Shown: positions 1 through 5,198 of the stretch, piece after piece
Layout: every line of letters starts with the position of its first letter
Position numbering within the stretch: the first letter of the stretch is position 1
Assembly: GCA_002473165.1 (NCBI GenBank)
Contig: DKSD01000092.1
Coordinates: 1-5,198 of the forward strand
DNA: 5,198 bases
Source of the DNA: Succinatimonas sp. UBA7265
Lineage (GTDB): Bacteria; Pseudomonadota; Gammaproteobacteria; Enterobacterales; Succinivibrionaceae
Reading direction: 5' to 3'
Made by a program: the position numbers and the translations under genes
The notes under the pieces: model-generated
What the model saw: the letters and a program-made list of their open reading frames with translations, nothing else
Databases searched by the model: none
What the model was told of the DNA's origin: nothing

Positions 1-800
1 CCTTCAGCTCTGCCTTTTGCTTCACCCTTTCTTAGGGCGGCGTTCATGTTGGATGTGTAATCGGAAAGCTCAAGGTCGCGGCTGATGTAGGCCATGCGCT
101 GCGACTGGTCGCGCAGAAACTCGTCCGTGGCGGCGAACGCTTTGGCGATGCCGGGCTCGGCATCTGCCAGCTCCTGTTTTTCCTGATCGCTCAGGTGTCC
201 TGCAAAATAGCTCATCCATCTCTCCATCCTGCTCTGCTGCGCCGCAGGTTTTCTAGGCTGTCTGCGATATTTGGGGATCTCGATGAAATGCAGCGTCAGA
301 TCTTTGCTGAAGCACACTTCCCTGTGTTTATGATTATATATGCGATAGAAGTTGTAAGGATCGTCCTCCTCCAGCAGATTGAACCCCAGGATGTTGACGG
401 TGCTTACCGGCTTGAGCTCCTGATAGTCGTCGCCGAGTCTGAGGCTTCCCACGTAGAGCTTTGCCCAGTAGTAGAGGGTGCGCCGCAGCATGTTGGCTTC
501 GTTGGCCACCTGGACTTCAATGTCTATGGTCTCGCCGGTGTCAAGGACGCAGGCCACGTCAAAGCGGGAGAGTTTGGCGTCCCTGGATTCAGCGCGCGTT
601 TCGCTGTCAATGAAAGAGAGATCTTTTACCGTGCGCCCGTCAGACTCGGAAAGCAGCGCGCTCAGGAAGTCTATGGTGATGGCCTTGCGCTTCTCGCTGC
701 CGAACACAAACTTAAACAGCACGTCGTTGAGCGCCGAGACGCCGGAGGATTTGAGGCGGCGCGCCATCTCCCTCTGTTGCTGTTCGCTGATTTTGGTCAT
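1..800 (-). CDS. Rpn family recombination-promoting nuclease / PD-(D/E)XK putative transposase, 3' partial
   Basis: The reverse strand is open from an ATG at 800-798 to the window edge, giving 266 complete codons and no stop, so the C-terminus is missing. The protein starts MTKISEQQQR. It has the N-terminal phase typical of this family (SALNDVLFKFVFGSEK, residues 22-37). A nuclease-like core follows, with D81 in RFDVACVLD and then IDIEVQV, which supplies E95 and Q97; LRRTLYYWAKLY (residues 105-116) comes next. This D...ExQ arrangement matches Rpn/PF12784 proteins, which are Mg-dependent DNA endonucleases related to transposase-like PD-(D/E)XK enzymes. The last visible residues (RKGEAKGRAEG) look like the start of the Gly/Glu/Lys-rich repetitive tail common in the family. 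An AAGGA lies 10 nt before the ATG. The gene is transcribed away from yrdD. Its codon use resembles the GC-rich operon. The family call is strong; DNA cleavage and the biological role (recombination or phage defence) are inferred. Confidence 0.87.
   Translation of the reverse strand, partial: MTKISEQQQREMARRLKSSGVSALNDVLFKFVFGSEKRKAITIDFLSALLSESDGRTVKDLSFIDSETRAESRDAKLSRFDVACVLDTGETIDIEVQVANEANMLRRTLYYWAKLYVGSLRLGDDYQELKPVSTVNILGFNLLEEDDPYNFYRIYNHKHREVCFSKDLTLHFIEIPKYRRQPRKPAAQQSRMERWMSYFAGHLSDQEKQELADAEPGIAKAFAATDEFLRDQSQRMAYISRDLELSDYTSNMNAALRKGEAKGRAE
213..225 (-). promoter_or_regulatory. Possible internal translation start inside the rpn gene (GGAG, 6 nt, ATG)
   Basis: On the minus strand GGAG (225-222) stands six bases before an in-frame ATG (215-213) that is codon 196 of the Rpn protein. 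This spacing is better than that of the full-length start. The ATG lies downstream of the nuclease core, so initiation here would give a small protein containing only the C-terminal part. Some E. coli rpn genes are known to make such short intragenic products, which inhibit the long form. The sequence shows only the signal, and the 3' end of the gene is not visible, so this is a candidate site. Confidence 0.35.
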
Positions 801-869
801 GTAAGTTCAATCCTTGTACAAAATTACGAAAACGCTTACTTTGGGGGATCAAGGATGAAATGTCAAGGC

Positions 870-898
870 TTGCAAAGGCATTTCTTTTGGTTTACAAA
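870..898 (+). promoter_or_regulatory. Candidate sigma-70 promoter for the yrdD-purE-tsaC-aroE-rsmJ operon
   Basis: TTGCAA (870-875) and TACAAA (893-898) are separated by 17 bp and lie 25 bp before the yrdD start, in the only long non-coding stretch upstream of the operon. Each hexamer matches four of six consensus bases, so the match is modest. The region 801-923 is divergent, and on the minus strand a TTGACA (866-861) could serve rpn, although no good -10 sits at the right distance from it. Confidence 0.3.
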
Positions 899-923
899 AA
901 CGCAAAATCCAGGAGAGGGTGAC

Positions 924-1487
924 ATGGACGAGCGGACAGATCCGGAAAACGAGCTTAAAGAAGGCGATCCCTGCCCGCTGTGCGGGCAGCCGCTGGTGCT
1001 GAGGCATTCAGGGCGCGGCGACTTCCTGGGATGCTCGGATTACCCCGCCTGTACGTTCATGCAGCCGTTAGGCCGCAGCCGCGCGGTGGAGACGGTTCTG
1101 CCTATGAGCGATCTCTGCCCGCGGTGCGGGGCGCCGCTGGCGCTTAAGAAAGGGCGCTTCGGGCTCTTTGTAGGCTGCACCCGTTATCCTGAGTGCGGTT
1201 TTACCTGGACAGGATCGAAAAAATCGGAGATCACCTGCCCGGTGTGCAAAAAGGGCACGCTGGTGCAGCGCTTTTCCAAAAGCGGCCGGGAGTTTTACGC
1301 CTGCAGCGCCTACCCTGACTGCACTTTTTCCACAGGCGGCAGGCCGGTGGAAAAGCAATGCCCGGAGTGCGCTTTCCCGCTGATGTTTGAGAAAAAGAAA
1401 AAAAAGGGCGTGAAGCTTGTGTGCGGCAACCCGTTGTGCCCGACTCGCCGCCACCGCGTCTTAAAGCACAAAGTGCCTGAGGAATAG
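924..1487 (+). CDS. yrdD: YrdD-like protein with four topoisomerase-type zinc ribbons
   Basis: This 187-residue protein is made almost entirely of four Cys4 zinc ribbons of the type found at the C-terminus of bacterial DNA topoisomerase I (zf-C4_Topoisom). The cysteine sets are C17/C20/C37/C43, C65/C68/C85/C91, C105/C108/C127/C133 and C146/C149/C167/C172. The first three share the GCxxYPxCxF pattern; the fourth is more divergent (CGNPLC). There is no topoisomerase catalytic domain. Length and position next to the tsaC-aroE block match E. coli YrdD (about 180 residues). Nucleic acid binding is likely from the fold, but the precise function of YrdD is not established. The ATG at 924 is chosen because AGGAG (911-915) lies eight bases upstream; the same frame stays open far upstream only because it runs antisense through the rpn gene. 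A gap of 69 bases separates it from purE. Confidence 0.88.
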   Translation: MDERTDPENELKEGDPCPLCGQPLVLRHSGRGDFLGCSDYPACTFMQPLGRSRAVETVLPMSDLCPRCGAPLALKKGRFGLFVGCTRYPECGFTWTGSKKSEITCPVCKKGTLVQRFSKSGREFYACSAYPDCTFSTGGRPVEKQCPECAFPLMFEKKKKKGVKLVCGNPLCPTRRHRVLKHKVPEE

Positions 1488-1556
1488 CCCGGAGCGGCGT
1501 CAGCGTCCCGGCGCGGGTGATAAGATCTCCTAAGTTTTTTTGTGCAGGAGGCTGCC

Positions 1557-2066
1557 ATGTCCGCTCATTTTGTCGCCATCATCATGGGATCCGATTCCGA
1601 TCTCCCTTTGCTTGAAAATACCATGAAGATCTTAAAAGATCTCGGGATCGCCTATGAGGCGCGCGTGGCCTCGGCCCACCGTACCCCTGATGAAGTTGCC
1701 GCATACGTAACCGACGCTGAAAAGCGCGGCTGCCAGGTCTTCATCGGCGCGGCCGGCCTGGCCGCCCATCTGGCCGGCGCCATCGCCGCCAGGACGACGC
1801 GCCCGGTGATCGGCATCCCCTGCGACGGCGGCCCGCTCTCCGGCGTTGACGCTCTGTATTCCACCGTGCAGATGCCAGGCGGCATCCCGGTAGCCACGGT
1901 GGCCGTGGGTAAGGCCGGCGCAAAGAATGCCGCCTACCTTGCAGCGCAGATCATGGCGCTCTCCGATCCGCAGCTTGACGCGCGCGTCAAAGAGGATCGC
2001 CGCAAGGCCGCCGCAGGCGTCAGAGCCAAGGACGCGGCGCTGCAGGAAAAACTGCGTTCCCTTTAA
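1557..2066 (+). CDS. purE: N5-carboxyaminoimidazole ribonucleotide mutase (PurE), class I type
   Basis: PurE catalyses a carboxylation step of de novo purine synthesis. The class I enzyme moves the carboxyl group of N5-CAIR, made by PurK, to give CAIR in the cytosol. The 169 residues match the usual single-domain length. Visible signatures are MGSDSD (10-15), the substrate-binding loop SAHRTP (39-44) with H41 equivalent to the catalytic histidine of E. coli PurE, GAAGLAAHL (64-72), and SGVDALYSTVQMPGGIPVAT (95-114). The GxxGxAAHL loop favours class I over the class II AIR carboxylases. The ATG at 1557 is preferred over the in-frame GTG at 1542 because AGGAG (1546-1550) sits six bases before it. 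purK, commonly next to purE, is absent here; tsaC follows after one base. No PurR-like operator was recognised in the 69-bp leader. Confidence 0.95.
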   Translation: MSAHFVAIIMGSDSDLPLLENTMKILKDLGIAYEARVASAHRTPDEVAAYVTDAEKRGCQVFIGAAGLAAHLAGAIAARTTRPVIGIPCDGGPLSGVDALYSTVQMPGGIPVATVAVGKAGAKNAAYLAAQIMALSDPQLDARVKEDRRKAAAGVRAKDAALQEKLRSL

Positions 2067-2067
2067 C

Positions 2068-2664
2068 ATGACCGCTTTCTCAAAGAGTCTTGAGGAGGCC
2101 TGCGCCGTCATAAAACAAGGCGGCGTGATCGTCTGCCCGGCAGAAGGGGTGTACGGCTTAAGCTGCAACGCCTTAAATGAGGATGCCGTAAAGCGGGTGA
2201 TTGCCATCAAAGAGCGCGACAGCGCCAAAGGCCTGATCGTGGTCGGCGACACCCAAGAGCGGCTTTCCGAGGTCTGCGATTTTGCCAGGGCAGGTCAAAA
2301 AGCCCTGGGGCTGATGCGCAGGCTGTGGCCCGGGCCTTTTACCTTTGTGCTGCCCTGCGTGAAAAGCCTTGAAGGCTCCGTGCTTACCGGCGGCCGCGGC
2401 ACCGCGGCCGCAAGGCTTACCGCCTTTGAAACCTTAAAAGAGCTTTGCGCGTTGTGTAAAGCTCCGCTCGTCACCACGAGCGCCAATCTCTCAGGTGCTG
2501 AGGCGGTAAGCGACTTTGCGCTTCTAAGCCCCGTGGTGCTCAAGCGCTGCGATCTGGCCCTGGAGTTCCCCTGCGGCGGCCTTGAGGGTCCCACTTCCAT
2601 CTATGACGCTCAAAGCTGCGCGCTCATCCGCCGCGGCAGATTGTGGCCTGAGGATTTGCAATGA
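2068..2664 (+). CDS. tsaC: Threonylcarbamoyl-AMP synthase TsaC (YrdC/Sua5 family)
   Basis: TsaC makes threonylcarbamoyl-AMP from threonine, bicarbonate and ATP, the first step of the N6-threonylcarbamoyladenosine (t6A37) modification of ANN-decoding tRNAs. The protein has 198 residues against about 190 in E. coli, so it is the short form without the Sua5 extension. Family signatures are PAEGVYGLSC (24-33), KERDSAKGL (48-56), WPGPFTFVLP (87-96) and TTSANLSG (136-143). Two positions depart from the usual motifs: PTE reads PAE at 24-26, and KxRP reads KERD at 48-51. The typical histidine of the R-x-x-x-H segment is not seen, since ARLTAFETL stands in its place. The start at 2068 is one base after the purE stop with no good ribosome site, suggesting coupling to purE. 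The frame continues upstream antiframe to purE, which is not used. The gene overlaps aroE by ATGA. Confidence 0.92.
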   Translation: MTAFSKSLEEACAVIKQGGVIVCPAEGVYGLSCNALNEDAVKRVIAIKERDSAKGLIVVGDTQERLSEVCDFARAGQKALGLMRRLWPGPFTFVLPCVKSLEGSVLTGGRGTAAARLTAFETLKELCALCKAPLVTTSANLSGAEAVSDFALLSPVVLKRCDLALEFPCGGLEGPTSIYDAQSCALIRRGRLWPEDLQ

Positions 2665-3461
2665 CATCGCATTACGCTGTGCTGGGCAACCCGGTTGCCC
2701 ACTCGCTCTCCCCTGATATCCACGCTTTCTTTGCCAAAAACACTCACGAGGATCTGGAATACGGTCGGGTGCTGGTGCCTGAGGGGGAGTTTGCGAAGAC
2801 CGCCGACGCTTTCTTTGAGCACTGCGACGGCTGCAACATCACCGTGCCCTGCAAGGGCGACGCCTTCAAATACGCCGATGAACTCACCCCCTGGGCGCAG
2901 GCTGCGGGGGCGGTCAACACCCTAAAGAAGCTCGATGGCGGGAAGATCTTAGGGGACAATACTGACGGCCGCGGGCTGGCGGCAGATTTAAAGCGCCTTG
3001 GGATCAAGGTTGCCGGCGCCAGGCTGCTGATCATCGGGGCAGGCGGCGCGGCCCGCGGGATCTTAAAACCGCTTGCCGAGGAAAAGCCTGCGGTGATCAC
3101 CATTGCCAACCGCACGTTTGAGAAAGCGCAGGATCTGGCCGCAGCCTTCCCCGGGATCGCCGCGGCCGCGCGCTTAGGCGAGGCGCGCGGGCCTTTTGAT
3201 CTCATCATCAACGCCAGCTCCTCAAGCCTCAAAGGCGTGCTTCCGGCTGTAGATGAGAGCGTCTACCAAGGCTGCGGCTGTGCCTACGATCTCATGTACC
3301 GCCCTGACGGACACACGCTTTTCTCCGATCACGCCAAAGAGGCGGGGGCGGCGCGCGCTTATGACGGCTTTGGCATGCTGATCATGCAGGCGGCGCTGAG
3401 CTTTGCCCTGTGGCGCGGGATCATGCCGGATGCCGAACTGGCCTGCCGCCATTTCCGCTGA
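2661..3461 (+). CDS. aroE: Shikimate dehydrogenase (NADP+)
   Basis: AroE reduces 3-dehydroshikimate to shikimate with NADPH, the fourth step towards chorismate and the aromatic amino acids. At 266 residues it has normal family length. The N-terminal substrate domain shows SLSP (15-18), NITVPCK (59-65) with catalytic K65, AVNT (84-87), and GDNTDG (98-103) with catalytic D102. The Rossmann domain shows GAGGAARGIL (126-135) and the NADP phosphate-binding NRT (150-152). The C-terminal part has DLMYRP (210-215) and DGFGMLIMQAA (235-245) with Q243. All key residues are present, so it should be active. The NRT motif and the shikimate residues favour AroE over the YdiB or RifI paralogues. The start overlaps the tsaC stop (ATGA), and GAGGA (2650-2654) lies six bases upstream. 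The stop overlaps the start of rsmJ. Confidence 0.96.
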   Translation: MTSHYAVLGNPVAHSLSPDIHAFFAKNTHEDLEYGRVLVPEGEFAKTADAFFEHCDGCNITVPCKGDAFKYADELTPWAQAAGAVNTLKKLDGGKILGDNTDGRGLAADLKRLGIKVAGARLLIIGAGGAARGILKPLAEEKPAVITIANRTFEKAQDLAAAFPGIAAAARLGEARGPFDLIINASSSSLKGVLPAVDESVYQGCGCAYDLMYRPDGHTLFSDHAKEAGAARAYDGFGMLIMQAALSFALWRGIMPDAELACRHFR

Positions 3462-4222
3462 TGCTCTTATTTGAAGGGGCGCAGACGCGCGCGGGCGATC
3501 CGCTCTTTGACGATTTCTTAAAAAGATCCGCCCCGCTGCTGCCCAAAACCTGCAAAGGGGAGTTTGTGCTGCGCTTTGGCGCTCGCGCCGAGCTGATAAA
3601 TAAAGCTTCTCCGGATGCGCCTTTCTTCCTTGATTTCACCTCGGATCGCCTGCTGTGGCGCACCGCGCATTCAGGCAGGCACAGCGAGGCGGTGTGCCGG
3701 GCGGTGCTGGGAAAGCTTAAACACCCCAAAGTGTTTGACACCACCGCAGGCCTGGGGCGCGATGCCCTGGTGCTGCAGTGCGCCGGCGCGCAGGTGACGC
3801 TGTTTGAGCGCAATCCGGCCATGTGGGCGCTGCTGTATGACGCTTTAAAAAGAGCCGCGGCCTGTTCTGATTTTATAAATTCCCTGCCCAACGGCCTGCC
3901 GGAGCTTTACGCCTTCGGAGGGCTGACAGATCATCCTGAAGCCGGGTGCTGCGACAGCGTGTATTTTGATCCGATGTTCCCCAAACGCACCAAGAGCGCT
4001 TTGGTGCGCCGCGACATGCAGGTTCTGCATGAGGCCGTGGGCGCGGATGAAGACGCTGACGCGGTGCTGCCGCAGCTGCTGTGCCGTGCCAAAACACGGG
4101 TTGCGGTAAAGCGCCCGGCGGGCGCCGCGGCGCTCTGCGAGGGGCGGATCGCACGCTCAGGGTTTACAGACGGCAAGGCCTGCAGGTTTGATCTTTATGC
4201 AGGTAAGGCCTTGTACTTATAA
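3461..4222 (+). CDS. rsmJ: 16S rRNA (guanine(1516)-N(2))-methyltransferase RsmJ
   Basis: RsmJ (formerly YhiQ) uses S-adenosylmethionine to methylate N2 of G1516 in helix 45 of 16S rRNA, in the small ribosomal subunit. The 253 residues match E. coli RsmJ (about 250). The methyltransferase core shows the SAM-binding DTTAGLGRDA (93-102) and FERNP (115-119). The catalytic-type YFDPMFP follows at 168-174, then KSALVRRDMQ (178-187), VKRP (216-219) and the C-terminal RFDLYAG (242-248). An upstream basic segment (RLLWRTAHSGRHSEAV, 63-78) resembles the RRKFGGGRGEA region of the E. coli enzyme. The ATG at 3461 overlaps the aroE stop (TGATG), with no clear ribosome site, so translation is probably coupled. 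A GTG at 3410 would add 17 unconserved residues inside aroE and is not favoured. In E. coli this gene sits beside prlC, so its place after aroE is a difference. It is the last gene of the operon. Confidence 0.94.
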   Translation: MLLFEGAQTRAGDPLFDDFLKRSAPLLPKTCKGEFVLRFGARAELINKASPDAPFFLDFTSDRLLWRTAHSGRHSEAVCRAVLGKLKHPKVFDTTAGLGRDALVLQCAGAQVTLFERNPAMWALLYDALKRAAACSDFINSLPNGLPELYAFGGLTDHPEAGCCDSVYFDPMFPKRTKSALVRRDMQVLHEAVGADEDADAVLPQLLCRAKTRVAVKRPAGAAALCEGRIARSGFTDGKACRFDLYAGKALYL

Positions 4223-4304
4223 CTGAGCACCAGACCGCCGGATCCCGATCCATGTGTCTGTATTTTCTTATGAAGTTCCCAAGAAGCTTTTGACCCGGGA
4301 AAAT

Positions 4305-4378
4305 TTTATCTGCCGGTTTATCTACCGGATTTGTATAATGAACCGGTAGATAAACCGGTAGATAAACCGGTAGATAAA
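4305..4378. repeat. Five 12-bp units in a two-against-three inverted array (CCGGTAGATAAA)
   Basis: Three perfect head-to-tail copies of CCGGTAGATAAA occupy 4343-4354, 4355-4366 and 4367-4378. On the other side of a 14-bp core (4329-4342) are two copies in inverse orientation: TTTATCTACCGG at 4317-4328, exact, and TTTATCTGCCGG at 4305-4316, with one change. The two left units face the first two right units, giving a 24-bp inverted repeat. In RNA the single mismatch would be a G-U pair. The core contains TATAAT. Tandem 12-bp units around a -10 box just before a gene look like a multi-site operator. Copy number and unit length are too small for a CRISPR array, and no Rep gene is nearby. Confidence 0.93.
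4334..4339 (+). promoter_or_regulatory. Candidate -10 box (TATAAT) in the core of the 12-bp repeat array
   Basis: A perfect TATAAT lies 64 bp before the start codon of the Schlafen-like gene, in the 14-bp core between the inverted repeat arms. No acceptable -35 hexamer is found 15-19 bp upstream, because that space is filled by the left repeat units, and there is no TGn extension. If used, the promoter would need an activator, or would be covered directly by whatever binds the repeats. A TTGACC at 4290-4295 is too far away to pair with it. Confidence 0.4.
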
Positions 4379-4403
4379 ATATTTTGTTTGCCGGAGGATT
4401 GCA

Positions 4404-5195
4404 ATGGAAGATCTTGAGACAACCGTCCGGAGCCTTATTTCAAGAGATTCAGAAGAAGAATGGTTTGAATTTAAGGAAAACTGGTTTGAGCCGCATGAAA
4501 TCGGCGAGTATATATCGGCCATTTCGAATGCTGCGGCAATGAAGGGGCTTCAGGAAGGGTATTTTGTCTGGGGAGTCAATAATGATACCCATGAGATCAC
4601 CGGAACCACTGTCAATTATCAAAAGGATATTAAGCACGAGCCGCTTCAGCACTATCTGGCAAGGATGGTCACACCGGATATCGGATTTACTTTTCATGAA
4701 GGGGTGTTTGATGGAAAACGGATGGTTCTGCTGGTCATTCCTGCGGCTGTAAAGGTGCCGACAGCATTTGACGGAGTCCGATACATCCGCATTGGTTCAA
4801 GCAAAGAGAATGCAATCAAATATCCGGAGCGGGAAGCACAACTGTTTGATGTCCTGAAGCATGGCCTGCCGACCATTGAAACAATTGAGGCGGAATATCA
4901 GGAGCTTTCGTTTAAAAAGCTGTTTACCTGCTATGCAGGCAGGGGGATTGCTTTAAGGCAGGAGACCTTCAGAAAGAATCTCGGACTGCTTACCAAGGAC
5001 GGAAAATACAATATTCAGGCGCAGCTCTTATCGGATGACTGCCATATGCCGATTAGGGTTTCCATCTTCAGGGGAAAAAACAAAGCATCCCCGTTATTTT
5101 CGGTAAAAGAATTTGGAAATACGAATATTCTTTTGGCGTTGGACAAGATCCTTGAATATGGCGATGTGATTAATCTAACATGCCCATTACCTTAA
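4404..5195 (+). CDS. AlbA_2 (Schlafen-like) domain protein, apparently lacking its C-terminal ATPase-like half
   Basis: The 263-residue product begins with an AlbA_2/Schlafen-like domain, seen in EEEWFEFKENW (17-27), HEIGEYISAISNAAAM (31-46), GYFVWGVNND (52-61), ITGT (65-68), and the closing strand YIRIGSSKENA (127-137). This fold is related to the Schlafen nuclease core, and bacterial members are usually annotated as predicted transcriptional regulators or ATP-binding proteins. Residues 165-259 correspond to the linker region after AlbA_2 and end in ILEYGDVINLT. Full-length relatives usually continue for some 200 residues into a HATPase_c_4 region and a helix-turn-helix; here CPLP and a stop follow instead. 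The start is well supported: GGAGG (4393-4397) lies six bases before the ATG. The gene is clearly lower in GC than the operon before it, which suggests separate acquisition. The repeat array upstream is its likely control region. The domain call is firm. DNA or RNA binding, nuclease activity and a defence role are inferences, and the truncated form may be inactive. Confidence 0.82.
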   Translation: MEDLETTVRSLISRDSEEEWFEFKENWFEPHEIGEYISAISNAAAMKGLQEGYFVWGVNNDTHEITGTTVNYQKDIKHEPLQHYLARMVTPDIGFTFHEGVFDGKRMVLLVIPAAVKVPTAFDGVRYIRIGSSKENAIKYPEREAQLFDVLKHGLPTIETIEAEYQELSFKKLFTCYAGRGIALRQETFRKNLGLLTKDGKYNIQAQLLSDDCHMPIRVSIFRGKNKASPLFSVKEFGNTNILLALDKILEYGDVINLTCPLP

Positions 5196-5198
5196 GGC

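Noticed and set aside
195..923. Open plus-strand frame continuous with yrdD, suggesting a 430-residue protein
   Set aside because: This stretch runs antisense to the rpn gene, has no family resemblance, and the real yrdD start at 924 has a good ribosome site.
1507..1541. Rho-independent terminator between yrdD and purE
   Set aside because: CCCG-GCG-CGGG is only a four-pair stem, and the seven-T run (1535-1541) begins 17 bases after it, too far for a terminator.
1632..2252. Long minus-strand frame across purE and tsaC
   Set aside because: It is a shadow of GC-rich coding sequence; both plus-strand genes are clearly recognisable over the whole interval.
3410..3460. Upstream GTG start for rsmJ
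   Set aside because: It would lie within aroE, adds residues with no RsmJ similarity, and the ATG overlapping the aroE stop gives normal family length.
4223..4304. Terminator after rsmJ
   Set aside because: GGATCCCGATCC can pair only with a two-base loop, and no T-run follows. I see no convincing terminator in this stretch, although the operon should end near here.
4305..4378. CRISPR array or replication iterons
   Set aside because: Units are only 12 bp, abutting without spacers, partly inverted, and no Cas or Rep gene is present.
4322..4522. Minus-strand frame encoding a repeated FIYR peptide
   Set aside because: It is the translation of the 12-bp DNA repeat array plus antisense of the Schlafen-like gene. 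The peptide repeat is a by-product of the in-phase 12-bp unit.

Overview
The window looks like a chromosomal piece of a gammaproteobacterium. A conserved housekeeping operon sits between two accessory genes. The main clue is gene order. The run yrdD, tsaC (yrdC), aroE is the order found in Escherichia coli and many other Gammaproteobacteria. Here purE lies between yrdD and tsaC, and rsmJ follows aroE. The operon is GC-rich (45 of 60 bases are G or C at 3001-3060, hand count). A gut- or rumen-type lineage such as Succinivibrionaceae would fit the combination of this operon with an Rpn-family gene, but that is a guess from general familiarity and not a placement.

Layout. Positions 3-800 (minus) hold the first 266 codons of an Rpn-family PD-(D/E)XK nuclease whose 3' end lies outside the window. 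Positions 801-923 are a divergent intergenic region. Positions 924-4222 (plus) hold five tightly packed genes: yrdD (four zinc ribbons), purE (purine synthesis), tsaC (tRNA t6A synthesis), aroE (shikimate pathway) and rsmJ (16S rRNA methylation). The last three are joined by a 1-nt gap, an ATGA overlap and a TGATG overlap, so they are probably co-transcribed and translationally coupled. Positions 4223-4403 are an AT-richer spacer with five copies of a 12-bp unit, two in one orientation and three in the other, placed around a TATAAT box. Positions 4404-5195 (plus) encode an AlbA_2 (Schlafen-like) protein with lower GC (22 of 60 at 4441-4500). It appears to be cut short just before its expected C-terminal ATPase-like half.

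How the parts relate. The central operon is basic metabolism and translation quality: purine ring assembly, aromatic precursors, tRNA and rRNA modification. The flanking genes are of the type found in variable or defence-rich DNA. The three most notable points are the 12-bp operator-like repeat array in front of the Schlafen-like gene, the abrupt C-terminal divergence of that gene next to a palindromic CCTTAAGG at the window edge, and a good internal ribosome binding site inside rpn that could start a small C-terminal product.
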